Source: Novosphingobium sp.
GTDB taxonomy: Bacteria > Pseudomonadota > Alphaproteobacteria > Sphingomonadales > Sphingomonadaceae
Reading direction: 5' to 3'
Assembly (NCBI GenBank): GCA_017745295.1
Contig: JAGHZR010000001.1
Coordinates: 62,001-126,000, forward strand
Length of the DNA: 64,000 bases
In this document: positions 27,785 through 36,792 of the stretch, piece after piece
Layout of the letters: every line of letters begins with the position of its first letter
Position numbering within the stretch: the stretch's first letter is position 1
The notes under the pieces: generated by a model
The model's database searches: none
Told to the model about the DNA's origin: nothing
Seen by the model: the letters and a program-made list of their open reading frames with translations, nothing else
Program-made: the position numbers and the translations under genes

Positions 27785-30061
27785 TCAATCCACCGAGATA
27801 TCGCGTTCGGTGGCCCATGCGGTGAGCGCCGCGCGCATGTCCTGCGGCGGATGGGCCAGCCACTGCTCCATGGCCGCCTCGATCTCGCGCAGATCGATCT
27901 GGCCGACCAGGTCCTTGATCGGCCCGACCGAAGCCGGGGTGATCGACAGGCGGCGGATGCCGAGGCCCAGCAGCGCCAGCGCCTCCAGCCGGCGACCGCC
28001 CATTTCGCCGCAGACCGCGATCTCGACATTGTGGCCCTCGACGCTGCGGACCACCCGGCGCAGGAAGCGCAGGATCGCCGGGCTTACCCAGTCGTAACGT
28101 TCGGCCAGCTTGGGGTTGGCGCGGTCGGCGGCGAACAGGAACTGGGTGAGGTCGTTGGTGCCGATCGAGAGGAACGAGATCTTCGGCGCCAACAGGTCGA
28201 GCTGCTCGGCCAGCGCGGGCACTTCCAGCATTATCCCGTAGTGGATCGCCTCGGGAAGCAGTTTCTTCTGGCTGCGCAGAAACGCCAGCTGCTTTTCGAA
28301 GACCGCCTTGGCCTGGTCGAATTCCCACGGCTCGGCGACGAGCGGGAACATGACATGGAGCGTGCGGCCGCCCGCCGCTTCGAGCAGGGCGCGCGCCTGG
28401 ACCTTGAGCAGCCCCTCGCGTTCGAGCGCGACGCGCAGCGCGCGCCAGCCCATCGCCGGATTCTCCTCCCCCTCGCCGTCGTCGTGGCGGAGGTACGGCA
28501 GGGTCTTGTCGCCGCCGATATCGACGGTGCGGAACTTCACCGGCTTGTCCCCGGCAGCCTCCATCACGTCGCGATAGAGCCGCGTCTGCCGCTCGCGCGA
28601 GGGCAGCGTGGCCGAGACGAGGAACTGGAACTCGGTGCGGAACAGGCCGATGCCGTCGGCACCGGTCTGGGTGAGATTGGCGATATCGTCGCGCAAGCCC
28701 GCATTGATCATCACCTGGATGCGGGTGCCGTCGCGCGTGGTCGGCTGCACTTCGCGCAGGGCGGCATAGGCGGCCTGGCGCTGGCGGCTCTTGGCGAAGC
28801 GCGCCTCGAACGCCTCGATCACCCCGGCCGGTGGACGGACCATCGCCGTCGCCTGATCCGCGTCGAGCAGGAGCTGGTCGCCTTCGCGCACCACGCCGCG
28901 CAGGCCGCGCACGCGTCCGAGCACCGGAATGCCCATGGCCCGCGCGACGATCACGACGTGGCTGGTGAGCGAGCCTTCCTCAAGGATAACGCCCTTGAGG
29001 CGGCGCTTGTCATATTCGAGCAGTTCGGCCGGACCGAGATTGCGGGCGATCAGGATCGCGTCGTTGCGCAGGCCCAGCGAGGCGGCGGTGCCGATCTGGC
29101 CCGAGACGATCCGCAAGAGTCGGTTCGCCAGATCCTCCAGATCGTGCATGCGGTCCGCCAGCAGGGGATCGTCGATCTGGCGCATGCGCATGCGGGTGCG
29201 CTGCTGAACGCGCTCGATCGCAGCTTCGGCGGTGAGGCCGGAATCGATCGCTTCATTGATCCGCCGCGTCCAGCCTTCGTCGTAGGCGAACATGCGGTAG
29301 GTATCGAGCACTTCGTCATGCTCGCCGCCCATGCCGAATTCGGCCTGGCTGGCCATGCGGTCGATCTGCTCGCGCATCTTGTCGAAGGCATGGATCACGC
29401 GCTGGCGCTCGGCCTCGGTATCCTCGGCGACAACGTGCTCGATCGTGACGCGCGGCTGGTGATAGACCGCCTGCCCGGAAGCGAGGCCCTTCACCAAAGT
29501 CAGCCCGCGCAGCTGCTCCGGCCCGGTCTGCGCCGCGCCCGGCCCGTGGACATCCACTTCGTCGATCAGGTCGGCATTGGTGATGAGTTCGGACAGGACC
29601 ATGGCGACCGTCTGGAGCGCCTCGATCTCGACTTCCTCGTAGCGGCGCGGCTCGACATGCTGGACGCAGAGCACGCCCGCCGCCCGCTCGCGGCGCACGA
29701 TCGGCACGCCCGCGAAGGAGTGGTAGCGGTCCTCGCCGGTTTCGGGGCGATAGGAAAAGTCCGGGTGTGCGGCGGCTTCGGCAAGGTTCAGCGTCTCGAT
29801 CCGGTCGGCGATCGTGCCGACGAGACCCTCCCCCACGGCCATGCGGGTGACGTGAACGGCTTCCTGCGCCAGACCGCGCGTCGCGAACAGTTCCAGCATG
29901 CCTTCGCGCAGGAGGTAGATCGAGCAGACCTCGCTGTTGAGGCATTCGCCGATCACTTCGACTACGGTATTCAGCTTGGCCTGCGCGTGGTTTCGCGACG
30001 CCATGACCTCGTGGAGGCGGGTGAGGATGTTTCGTGCTGCTTCTACGGCGCCGCTGGTCAT
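27785..30061 (-). CDS. ptsP: PTS-Ntr enzyme I (phosphoenolpyruvate-protein phosphotransferase)
   Basis: 758 residues. An N-terminal GAF domain (about 20-165, NSEVCSIYLL, GEGLVGTIADR, HSFAGVPIVRR) distinguishes nitrogen PTS enzyme I from the sugar PTS enzyme. The phosphohistidine is in GSLTSHVVIVARAM, and the PEP-binding TIM barrel has GIGLFRTEFQFL, FRTVDIGGDKTLPYL, SIGTNDLTQFLFAADR and the catalytic Cys in VCGEMGG. It phosphorylates NPr in a regulatory phosphorelay that responds to glutamine and 2-oxoglutarate in other proteobacteria. ptsO and ptsN are not in the window. ATG 30061 was chosen; a TTG six codons upstream is weaker. Confidence 0.96.
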   Translation of the reverse strand: MTSGAVEAARNILTRLHEVMASRNHAQAKLNTVVEVIGECLNSEVCSIYLLREGMLELFATRGLAQEAVHVTRMAVGEGLVGTIADRIETLNLAEAAAHPDFSYRPETGEDRYHSFAGVPIVRRERAAGVLCVQHVEPRRYEEVEIEALQTVAMVLSELITNADLIDEVDVHGPGAAQTGPEQLRGLTLVKGLASGQAVYHQPRVTIEHVVAEDTEAERQRVIHAFDKMREQIDRMASQAEFGMGGEHDEVLDTYRMFAYDEGWTRRINEAIDSGLTAEAAIERVQQRTRMRMRQIDDPLLADRMHDLEDLANRLLRIVSGQIGTAASLGLRNDAILIARNLGPAELLEYDKRRLKGVILEEGSLTSHVVIVARAMGIPVLGRVRGLRGVVREGDQLLLDADQATAMVRPPAGVIEAFEARFAKSRQRQAAYAALREVQPTTRDGTRIQVMINAGLRDDIANLTQTGADGIGLFRTEFQFLVSATLPSRERQTRLYRDVMEAAGDKPVKFRTVDIGGDKTLPYLRHDDGEGEENPAMGWRALRVALEREGLLKVQARALLEAAGGRTLHVMFPLVAEPWEFDQAKAVFEKQLAFLRSQKKLLPEAIHYGIMLEVPALAEQLDLLAPKISFLSIGTNDLTQFLFAADRANPKLAERYDWVSPAILRFLRRVVRSVEGHNVEIAVCGEMGGRRLEALALLGLGIRRLSITPASVGPIKDLVGQIDLREIEAAMEQWLAHPPQDMRAALTAWATERDISVD

Positions 30062-30227
30062 GAAACCCGAGTAACCCAAAGCGAGCGCTTTGGAAACGCG
30101 GTGCCGGTTAAAAGATGTGTTAGCGGGAAAAGGGAAGTTTGCCCTTGCACTCTCGCACCCGGCTGCCCCCGATGCGCTCTTCCGAAGAGGAGCCGCACCG
30201 GGGGCACCTGGAAAGCGTTATGGGCGC

Positions 30228-30383
30228 TTAATGGCGGGAGATCTCTTCCTTGATCCTGAGCTTCCGCTTCTTGAGGGCCTGAATCATGGCTGCGTCAGGT
30301 ATCGGGCGGCTCATCTCGTCATGAATCTGTCTTTCGATTCCGGCATGCTTGAGCTGCAGAGCGCTGACGTGCGAACTATCCAT
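30228..30383 (-). CDS. YdcH-like DUF465 mini-protein (copy 1)
   Basis: 51 residues. It is an all-helical small protein with the DUF465 ending ALKKRKLRIKEEI. GAGGAGA lies seven bases upstream of the ATG at 30383, a strong start. The middle carries a His/Gln heptad-like stretch (LQLKHAGIERQIHDEM), so it probably forms a short coiled coil. Function is unknown for the family. It faces the second copy divergently across 224 bases. Confidence 0.8.
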   Translation of the reverse strand: MDSSHVSALQLKHAGIERQIHDEMSRPIPDAAMIQALKKRKLRIKEEISRH

Positions 30384-30607
30384 GGACGGTTCTCCTCTAT
30401 TTTCGGGGGGTGGGCCGGCCCCCATGCCTGCGACCTCTCTTGGCGACTCGGCATGAGCAATCCGGCGCAAAACGGATGGAACCACATCCGGCCCATCTTG
30501 CGAAGACCGCTAATGCTTCATATCGGTGAATCGCGTGTCTGCTGCGTCGAGCAGGGCATGGAAATTTCGCATCCGCAGACTGCCATTCGAGAGTAGGAAA
30601 TCCCGGC

Positions 30608-30805
30608 GTGACCGAAGAGGAAATGCGTAAACGCCTAGAAATCCTCAAGATCGAGCATCGCGATCTCGACGCGGCGATCGATGCCCTGACGACGCCCGGC
30701 GCGGGCGACCAGTTGCAGATCGCCCGCCTGAAAAAGCGCAAGCTGCGGCTGAAAGACCAGATCGCGGTGATCGAGGACTTTCTGATTCCGGATATCATCG
30801 CCTAG
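30608..30805 (+). CDS. YdcH-like DUF465 mini-protein (copy 2)
   Basis: 65 residues from a GTG start with GAGTAGGA upstream. The helix hairpin is clear: MRKRLEILKIEHRDLDAAI then RLKKRKLRLKDQIAVIEDFL, the family signature. It resembles copy 1 in its basic KKRKLR core but is longer at the N-terminus. The pair is divergent; a third relative lies at 36793. Role unknown. Confidence 0.85.
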   Translation: MTEEEMRKRLEILKIEHRDLDAAIDALTTPGAGDQLQIARLKKRKLRLKDQIAVIEDFLIPDIIA

Positions 30806-31022
30806 CGAATCCCCCACTGCGGTTCCCTTCTCCCCACACGCCCGTCGTCGCCGCGAAGGCGGAGGTGGGCGGAGGTTTACTCGTCTGCCGGACTTTGCCG
30901 TTCGCGGCGCCACTTCCACTCCGACAAAAACCGTGCCGATTGGAGACAAGGGCCGGATTCGTCTCGGAAAATGCCGTTCGGGCAGTTGCTCCGGACTCCT
31001 TGTTCGGAAATACCGGCTGCGC

Positions 31023-31475
31023 ATGCCGAACTCCGCAACCATAAATCCCCGCATCGTCGAGGCGCTCTATTGCGAGGCGCTGCTGCTGGCGGATGAGGTG
31101 CGCCATGTCTTCGCCCCGCCGGACCACGCGGGCAACGACGGGCCGCTGCGCCTGGCGCTGTCGAGCGAAGGCCTGCGCACGACCACGCGGATGATGCATG
31201 CGATCGGCTGGCTGCTCAATCACCGTGCCTATTTCATGGGCGAGATCAGCCATTTCCAGCTGCGCCGCAACGGCCGCCTGTCGCCCGATCTGCGCCATTC
31301 GGACGCAGGGGAACTGGCCCGGCTGCGGCCGGAAATCGTCGATCTGGTCGAAACCACCCAGCGCTTCTACGACCGGCTGCTGCGGCTCGACAGCCGCTGG
31401 CGCCTGTTCGGCGAAGTCCAGCCAAGCGCCATCGAGCGTCTCCGGGAGCGTCTGGAACGGCGCCTCGCCAGTTAA
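31023..31475 (+). CDS. rcdA: DUF1465 family protein, RcdA-like
   Basis: 150 residues from ATG 31023. It is a helical protein of the alphaproteobacteria-specific DUF1465 family. RcdA of Caulobacter, in the same family, is a ClpXP adaptor element that helps degrade CtrA during the cell cycle. The family core is visible in ALYCEALLLADEVRHVF, TTRMMHAIGWLLNHRAYFMGE and YDRLLRLDSRW. Orthology to RcdA is inferred, since the family also contains less studied members. The next gene, an MBL hydrolase, follows after 43 bases. Confidence 0.82.
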   Translation: MPNSATINPRIVEALYCEALLLADEVRHVFAPPDHAGNDGPLRLALSSEGLRTTTRMMHAIGWLLNHRAYFMGEISHFQLRRNGRLSPDLRHSDAGELARLRPEIVDLVETTQRFYDRLLRLDSRWRLFGEVQPSAIERLRERLERRLAS

Positions 31476-31518
31476 GCGGGCGCTCGACAGGCTCCCCGCC
31501 AATGCCCATATCGGCGCC

Positions 31519-32406
31519 ATGGACGCGCTGAACGATATCGCAAGACCCTATGCCGAAGCCGAGCGGATCGCTCCGCTCGTCCGCCGCGTGCTGGCGCGCA
31601 ACCCCTCACCTTTCACCTTCACCGGCACCCAGACCTATATCGTCGGCGACGGCGCCGAAGTCGCGGTGATCGATCCCGGCCCGGCCGACCCCGAACATCT
31701 GGGCGCGATGCTGGCAGCGGTCGGCGAGGCGAAAGTCGTGGCGATCTGCTGCACCCATACCCACCGCGACCACTCGCCCGCCGCCGCGCCGCTGAAAGCG
31801 CTGACCGGCGCGCCGATCGTCGGTTGCGCTCCCCTGACGCTCGACGACGACGGCCCCCGCGCCGATGCCGCCTTCGACCCCGACTACCGCCCCGACCGCG
31901 TGTTGGCCGACGGCGAGACGATCTCCGGTCAGGGCTGGACCCTGGAGGCCGTCACCACGCCGGGCCACACGTCCAACCACGTCTGCTTCGCCCTTGCCGA
32001 GACCGGCGCGATGTTCACCGGCGATCACGTCATGGGCTGGTCCACCAGCGTCGTCTCCCCGCCGGACGGGGACATGACCGACTATCTCGCCAGCCTCCAG
32101 AAGCTCTACGAGCGCGAGCAGGACACCGTCTATTTCCCTGCCCACGGCCCGGCGGTGGAGAAGCCGCGCCAGCTGGTGCGCGGGATGATCGGCCATCGCC
32201 GCCAGCGCGAACGGCAGATTCTCCGGCAGATAGAAGAGGGTAATCACACGGTCGCGGCGATGGTGCCGCTGATGTACAAGGGCGTCGACGAGCGCCTCTG
32301 GCCTGCCGCCGGACGCTCGGTGCTGGCGCACCTCCTCGATCTGGAACGGCGCCGCCTCGTGACCCGCCAGGACGACATCTGGTCGCTGTGCGCAGCCGAT
32401 GCCTGA
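31519..32406 (+). CDS. MBL-fold metallohydrolase (LACTB2-like)
   Basis: 295 residues. The metallo-beta-lactamase fold binds two zincs. The HTHRDHSPA motif gives the HxHxDH set, TPGHTSNH the next His, GDHVMGW the bridging Asp, and PAHGP the last His. The C-terminal winged segment (LDLERRRLVTRQDDIWSL) is typical of the LACTB2-like group. That group includes RNases and thioester hydrolases; the substrate here is not known. It follows rcdA on the same strand. Confidence 0.88.
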   Translation: MDALNDIARPYAEAERIAPLVRRVLARNPSPFTFTGTQTYIVGDGAEVAVIDPGPADPEHLGAMLAAVGEAKVVAICCTHTHRDHSPAAAPLKALTGAPIVGCAPLTLDDDGPRADAAFDPDYRPDRVLADGETISGQGWTLEAVTTPGHTSNHVCFALAETGAMFTGDHVMGWSTSVVSPPDGDMTDYLASLQKLYEREQDTVYFPAHGPAVEKPRQLVRGMIGHRRQRERQILRQIEEGNHTVAAMVPLMYKGVDERLWPAAGRSVLAHLLDLERRRLVTRQDDIWSLCAADA

Positions 32407-32514
32407 TCGCGCCATATTTTCCTTGGGTCTCGCCGCAAGCATCCCTAGATAGGCGCCAAATCCCGGCAACCGAAAGATCGGTAAATCGCCGGAGCGACCA
32501 GACAGAGGGATACC

Positions 32515-33501
32515 ATGACCGTAATGCCCGCCGACCTTTCCGGTATCGACGTGCGCGCCGAAATCGAGCGGCTGCGCAAGGAACGCAACGCGGTCATCCT
32601 GGCGCACTACTACCAGCGCCCCGAGCTTCAGGACCTGGCCGACTTCGTGGGCGACAGCCTTGAACTCAGCCGCAAGGCCGCCGAGACCGATGCGGACGTG
32701 ATCGCCTTCTGCGGCGTGAAGTTCATGGCCGAGACCGCCAAGATCCTCTCGCCGAACAAGATCGTGGTGCTCCCTGACCTCGAAGCCGGGTGCAGCCTTG
32801 AGGACTCCTGCCCGCCGGAGAAGTTCAAGGCCTTCCGCGAAGCCCATCCCGATCACATCGCGCTGACCTATATCAACTGCTCGACCGAGGTGAAGGCGCT
32901 GTCCGACATCATCGTCACCAGCTCCAGCGCCGAGACGATCCTCCAGCAGATCCCGGCCGACCAGAAGATCATCTTCGGGCCGGACCGCCACCTCGGCGGC
33001 TATCTCAGTCGCAAGTTCGGCCGCGAAATGCTGCTCTGGCCGGGCGTGTGCATCGTCCACGAGGCGTTCAGCGAGACCGAGTTGCTCAAGCTCAAGGCCC
33101 AGCACCCGACCGCGCCGATCGCCGCGCATCCGGAATGCCCGCCGCACATCGTCGATCACGCGGACTACGTCGGCTCGACCAGCGGCATTCTCCAGTATGC
33201 CAAGACCACCGATGCCGACACGCTGATCGTCGCCACCGAGCCGCACATCATCCACCAGATGCAGCTGGCGATCCCGAACAAGACCTTCATCGGCGCGCCG
33301 GGTGCGGACGGCAACTGCAACTGCAACATCTGCCCCTACATGGCGCTCAACACGCTGGAGAAGCTCTACATCGCCCTGCGCGACCTGGAGCCGCGCATCG
33401 AGATCGACGAACAGCTTCGCCTCGATGCCAAGAAGAGCCTCGACCGGATGCTTGACATGGCCAGCGGCACCGTCGGCAAGGGCGATCTCGGCACGCGCTG
33501 A
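32515..33501 (+). CDS. nadA: Quinolinate synthase
   Basis: 328 residues. It condenses iminoaspartate with dihydroxyacetone phosphate to quinolinate in de novo NAD synthesis, using a [4Fe-4S] cluster. The three-part repeat fold is recognisable from NAVILAHYYQRPELQDLADFVGDSLEL split across the first domain, VLPDLEAGCSLEDSC, GPDRHLGGYL, and the C-terminal CNCNICPYM. Cluster Cys candidates lie in AGCSL, HPECPP and NICP. GAGGG precedes the ATG. nadB and nadC are absent from the window, so it is a stand-alone gene. Confidence 0.97.
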   Translation: MTVMPADLSGIDVRAEIERLRKERNAVILAHYYQRPELQDLADFVGDSLELSRKAAETDADVIAFCGVKFMAETAKILSPNKIVVLPDLEAGCSLEDSCPPEKFKAFREAHPDHIALTYINCSTEVKALSDIIVTSSSAETILQQIPADQKIIFGPDRHLGGYLSRKFGREMLLWPGVCIVHEAFSETELLKLKAQHPTAPIAAHPECPPHIVDHADYVGSTSGILQYAKTTDADTLIVATEPHIIHQMQLAIPNKTFIGAPGADGNCNCNICPYMALNTLEKLYIALRDLEPRIEIDEQLRLDAKKSLDRMLDMASGTVGKGDLGTR

Positions 33502-33597
33502 GAAGGACATTACGGGGCGGGAGAGCTATCGGTTCTCCTGTCCGTCCTCCTGCCGTCGCGCCCGCGGCCTTTTCCGCCCTCTCGCCTGCGCAAGGCA

Positions 33598-33628
33598 AGC
33601 CGGACTCCCGCCTTCGCGGGGATGACGA
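33598..33628. repeat. GC-rich palindromic element
   Basis: The core CCCGCCTTCGCGGGG followed by ATGACGAG is the same hairpin as at 11412-11441 and 42688-42718. It lies just downstream of nadA and may act as a weak terminator or mRNA stabiliser. Confidence 0.7.
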
Positions 33629-33771
33629 GATGTGGGGAAGACCTGCGTCCGATCTGCCGCGACCGAGTGGCTCGCGGGACGGCCATGGCGGACCTTAAGC
33701 AACGATTGCAGTCCACTCGGCCGCGTTCGAAACGCCTGAATCTCGCCATTTCAGACCCTTCCCCGTTGTCG

Positions 33772-33800
33772 TTAGGTATTCGGGCGGGATCATGTTATAT
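33772..33800 (+). promoter_or_regulatory. Candidate cold-shock gene promoter
   Basis: TTAGGT-N17-TTATAT sits about 175 bases before the csp start codon. The implied leader of about 165 bases matches the long, cold-responsive leaders of cspA-type genes. The -35 match is poor; a better -35-like TTGTCG lies at 33766 but the spacing to TTATAT is too long. Confidence 0.4.
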
Positions 33801-33974
33801 AAGGCCCCGCTGATGTCGAATTTGCGACGGGCATCGCCAGTTCTCGTTCGGGCTTCGGAAATTTTTCCGGGCAAGTAAAGGCTGGTACGATTTCCTTTCA
33901 ATTGACGCACTGATGCACGACCGGGCCCGGCAATTCTACCGGGTTCGCACTCCGTTTCTTGAAAGGAAACAAAA

Positions 33975-34181
33975 ATGCCGATCGGCACCGTGAAATTCTT
34001 CAACACCGACAAGGGCTATGGCTTCATCGCACCGGAAGACGGCGGCCAGGACAGCTTCGTCCACATCTCGGCCGTCCAGAACGCCGGCATGCAAACGCTC
34101 GAAAAGGAGCAGCGCCTGTCCTACGACGTCGAAGTCGGCCGCAACGGCAAGGCTTCGGCCGTCAACCTGAAGTCGGCCTGA
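33975..34181 (+). CDS. cspA: Cold-shock domain protein
   Basis: 68 residues, a single cold-shock (OB) domain. RNP1 is KGYGFIAPE and RNP2 is DSFVHISAV, the nucleic-acid binding motifs of CspA-type RNA chaperones. GAAAGGAAAC lies before the ATG. The long leader and the downstream 56-residue gene suggest a short operon ending at the terminator at 34449. Confidence 0.96.
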   Translation: MPIGTVKFFNTDKGYGFIAPEDGGQDSFVHISAVQNAGMQTLEKEQRLSYDVEVGRNGKASAVNLKSA

Positions 34182-34245
34182 TTTTCCGGGAGGGAGCGAG
34201 CCGATCGCGGCTCGTCCCCTCTCCCTCCCCAAGGCGAGTTTGCAG

Positions 34246-34416
34246 ATGGCCTTTACCCGTGACTTCTGCGAGGCTCGTGCCCAGGAAGCGGCGGATGCCG
34301 CCTCCCTTGCGAAACTCGCCAATGTGCGTGACCGGGAACTTCGATCGGAAGCCGCCTGGCGCGCCATGTCCGACCAGATCCGACGGATCGAGGAAGGGCG
34401 CAGGCCCAAGGTGTGA
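34246..34416 (+). CDS. Small Ala/Arg-rich protein downstream of csp
   Basis: 56 residues, unrecognised. It begins 65 bases after the csp stop and ends just before a strong bidirectional terminator, so it is probably co-transcribed with csp. The protein is predicted to be one long charged helix (ARAQEAADAASLAKLANVRD...). No signal or membrane segment. The ATG has only a weak purine site upstream. Position and codon use argue for a real gene. Confidence 0.65.
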   Translation: MAFTRDFCEARAQEAADAASLAKLANVRDRELRSEAAWRAMSDQIRRIEEGRRPKV

Positions 34417-34448
34417 TCGAATCAGGCCCGAAGTTCGATGACAGATAC

Positions 34449-34487
34449 GAAAAACCCCCGCAGGCCTTGGCCGACGGGGGTTTTTTC
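34449..34487. terminator. Bidirectional intrinsic terminator
   Basis: AAAAACCCCCG and CGGGGGTTTTTT are perfect arms around a GC-rich loop. An A-run lies on one side and a T-run on the other, so it can end the csp operon on the plus strand and the 49-residue gene at 34508-34657 on the minus strand. Confidence 0.9.
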
Positions 34488-34507
34488 ATGGCTCCTGGGC
34501 CGGACGG

Positions 34508-34657
34508 TCAGTCGACCATCGCTGCGACGAGACGCCGCAGGTCCTGGCCGGAGAGCGTGCCCGGCTCGATCTCGCGCCGGAAGGCGGCGGGAACGAGCGG
34601 AAGCGAATGGGATACTGCATGGATGCGCTTGAAGGCATCCGGTCGTTGGTACTTCAT
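34508..34657 (-). CDS. Small hypothetical protein
   Basis: 49 residues, from an ATG with AAGGAAA directly upstream. Codons end mostly in G or C. The sequence begins MKYQRPDAFKRIHAV and ends in a helix-like DLRRLVAAMVD; no transmembrane segment. It lies between infA (upstream, same strand) and the bidirectional terminator at 34449-34487, so it has its own end. Unrecognised. Confidence 0.6.
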   Translation of the reverse strand: MKYQRPDAFKRIHAVSHSLPLVPAAFRREIEPGTLSGQDLRRLVAAMVD

Positions 34658-34692
34658 ATTTTCCTTATAGGCGGCTCGAAGGCCGCATCCTC

Positions 34693-34962
34693 TTATCTTC
34701 TAAAATTGCTGCGCCGCTTGGGCGGACCGCCCGTCTGTCCGGGGGTGCGTTCGCGGAAGACGATCCGACCTTTCGTCAGATCGTAAGGCGTCATTTCGAC
34801 GTGCACACGGTCACCCACCACCGAGCGGATGCGGAACTTGCGCATCTTGCCCGCGGTATAGGCGATGATCCTGTGCTCGTTGTCGAGCACGACAGCGAAA
34901 CGTCCGTCGGGAAGGATTTCTTCGATGAAACCCTCCATGGTCAGCAGTTCTTCCTTGGCCAA
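34693..34962 (-). CDS. infA: Translation initiation factor IF-1, extended variant
   Basis: 89 residues if started at TTG 34962, which restores the family N-terminus (M/L)[10 protein letters not shown]; the first in-frame ATG, at codon 9, would remove this. The OB-fold core is intact: [37 protein letters not shown] and [13 protein letters not shown] basic tail of about 15 residues ([17 protein letters not shown]) extends beyond the normal end. IF-1 binds the ribosomal A site during initiation. A TTG start with little Shine-Dalgarno sequence is notable in an initiation factor gene. Confidence 0.9.
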   Translation of the reverse strand: MAKEELLTMEGFIEEILPDGRFAVVLDNEHRIIAYTAGKMRKFRIRSVVGDRVHVEMTPYDLTKGRIVFRERTPGQTGGPPKRRSNFRR

Positions 34963-35140
34963 AGCATCCAGTCCGAAATAGGGTTGCCCCAGTGCTGCCG
35001 CGCACAAAGCGCGCTTCGGCCTTGAGGGCCAGGCAGCTGAAATGGGGAGAAGAGGCTGCCGGTTTGCAGCCACGGTTCCCGTCGCAGGCGACGTAGCCCT
35101 GCCTATATAGCCTCTATCGCGAAAAATGCAAGTATCGCGA

Positions 35141-35689
35141 TCAAACCGAAATCGCCCGCCATTCTCCGGGCGCCAGATCGCCGAGCGACCAGTCCCCGAT
35201 CCTCTGCCGCACGAGGCGCAGGGTCGGATGGCCGACCGCGGCGGTCATGCGGCGAACCTGACGATTGCGTCCTTCGGCAATGGTCAGTTCGATCCAGCAA
35301 TCCACCACGGTCTTGCGGAACCGCACCGGCGGATTGCGCGGCCAGAGCAGCGGGTCCTCGATCCGCCGTGCCGAAGCCGGGCGAGTCGGCCCGTCGCTCA
35401 GCACGACGCCCCCGCGCAGCGCTTCGAGCGCCGCCTCGTCCGGCTCGCCTTCCACTTGCGCGAGGTAGGTCTTGGCGGTCTTGAAGCGCGGGTCGGAAAT
35501 CCGCGACTGGAGGCGGCCGTCGTCGGTGAGCAGCAGCAGACCCTCGCTGTCGCGGTCGAGTCGCCCCGCCGGATAGACGCCCGGCAGGTCGATGAAGTCC
35601 GAGAGCGTCGCGCGCGGCGTGGGCGAGCGCGCGTCGGTGAACTGCGAGAGGACGTCGTAGGGCTTGTTGAACAGGATGAGGCGCGCCAT
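35141..35689 (-). CDS. rluE: 23S rRNA pseudouridine synthase, RluE-like
   Basis: 182 residues from ATG 35689, without an S4 domain, matching RluE/RsuA-type small enzymes. The catalytic Asp lies in [27 protein letters not shown] at the N-terminus and [23 protein letters not shown] are the other family motifs. RluE modifies U2457 in E. coli 23S rRNA; the exact site here is inferred. It precedes infA on the same strand. Confidence 0.9.
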   Translation of the reverse strand: MARLILFNKPYDVLSQFTDARSPTPRATLSDFIDLPGVYPAGRLDRDSEGLLLLTDDGRLQSRISDPRFKTAKTYLAQVEGEPDEAALEALRGGVVLSDGPTRPASARRIEDPLLWPRNPPVRFRKTVVDCWIELTIAEGRNRQVRRMTAAVGHPTLRLVRQRIGDWSLGDLAPGEWRAISV

Positions 35690-35733
35690 CCGCACGCCCT
35701 AGCAGCGCGCCTCGCCCGTTCATAGCCGGCGGC

Positions 35734-36720
35734 TCAATGGCCGATCTGGGGTTGCGCCTCCCCCCGCGTCTTCCAGAGCGACCAGCCCACGCCGCCCGCG
35801 ATCAGCGCCAGCGTCACGCCGAGGCTGACAAGCGGCGGGAACTTCGCCCCGCCCAGCACGAAGTCGGCCACCAGGATCTTCGCGCCGATGAACACCAGGA
35901 CCAGCGCCAGCGCATACTTCAGGTAGTGGAAGCGGTGCACCATCGCCGCCAGCGCGAAATAGAGCGCGCGCAGGCCGAGGATCGCCATGATGTTCGAGGT
36001 ATAGACGATGAAGGTGTCGGTGGTGATCGAGAAGATCGCCGGAACCGAGTCCACCGCGAAGACCAGATCGGCAAGGTTGATGACCACCAGCGCCAGGAAC
36101 AGCGGCGTCGCCGCCCAGACCAGCCTGCCCGCATCGTTACGCTCGCGCACGAAGAAGTGCTCGCCGTAATGCGCCTTGGTCACGCGCATGTGGCGCGAGA
36201 TCCAGCGGATCACCGGATTGTTGCCGATGTCCGGGTCCTGCTCCTTGGCGAAAAGCATCTTCACGCCGGTGAACACCAGGAAGGCGGCAAAGATGTACAT
36301 GACCCAGTGCGCCTGCGACACCAGCGCCACGCCGCCCGCGATCATCAGCCCGCGCAGCACGATCACCGCCATGATGCCCCAGAGCAAGGCGCGATACTGG
36401 TACTTGGGCGCGATCGCGAAGAAACCGAAGATCATCGAGATCACGAAGACGTTGTCGATCGAGAGCGCCTTCTCGATGAAGTAGCCGGTGAAATAGGCGA
36501 TGCCGTCTTCCGAACCTTTGGCCCACCAGACCCAGCCGCCGAAGGCCATGGCGATGGCGATGTAGAACATCGAAAGCTTCAGCGATTCGGCAATGCCCAT
36601 CTCCCGGTCCTCCTTGTGCAGGAAGCCCAGATCGAAGGCTGTCAGAACGAAGACGAGACCGGCAAAGGCCAGCCAGAACCATGCGGGCGTGCCCAGCAGG
36701 TCAGTGAAAAGGAAATCCAC
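35734..36720 (-). CDS. TerC/Alx family membrane protein
   Basis: 328 residues from a GTG at 36720 with GGGAG upstream. About nine transmembrane helices are visible. The family acidic pairs lie within membrane segments: LTAFDLGFLHKED near the start, EKALSIDNVFV, and INLADLVFAVDSVPAIFSIT, typical of TerC/Alx metal (Mn or Ca) transport proteins. Alx and its relatives export manganese; the substrate here is inferred. It lies on the minus strand, 72 bases after the third YdcH-like gene. Confidence 0.9.
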   Translation of the reverse strand: MDFLFTDLLGTPAWFWLAFAGLVFVLTAFDLGFLHKEDREMGIAESLKLSMFYIAIAMAFGGWVWWAKGSEDGIAYFTGYFIEKALSIDNVFVISMIFGFFAIAPKYQYRALLWGIMAVIVLRGLMIAGGVALVSQAHWVMYIFAAFLVFTGVKMLFAKEQDPDIGNNPVIRWISRHMRVTKAHYGEHFFVRERNDAGRLVWAATPLFLALVVINLADLVFAVDSVPAIFSITTDTFIVYTSNIMAILGLRALYFALAAMVHRFHYLKYALALVLVFIGAKILVADFVLGGAKFPPLVSLGVTLALIAGGVGWSLWKTRGEAQPQIGH

Positions 36721-36792
36721 GGGGTTGCTCCCGAAACTGGGTAAACAGGAAGCGCCGACGCGAAAATGGGGGGGAACGCGCCGGCGCGAGGG

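Larger units (their letters stand above)
33502..33974. other. Intergenic region and long csp leader
   Basis: 473 bases with no gene. The first half carries the palindromic element at 33598-33628 and a GC-rich stretch. The second half is the cold-shock gene promoter and a leader of about 165 bases, more AT-rich than the genome. The open frame on the minus strand through the palindrome is not coding. Confidence 0.5.

Noticed and set aside
27851..30253. Long plus-strand open frame opposite ptsP
   Set aside because: It is antisense to ptsP, which has all catalytic motifs.
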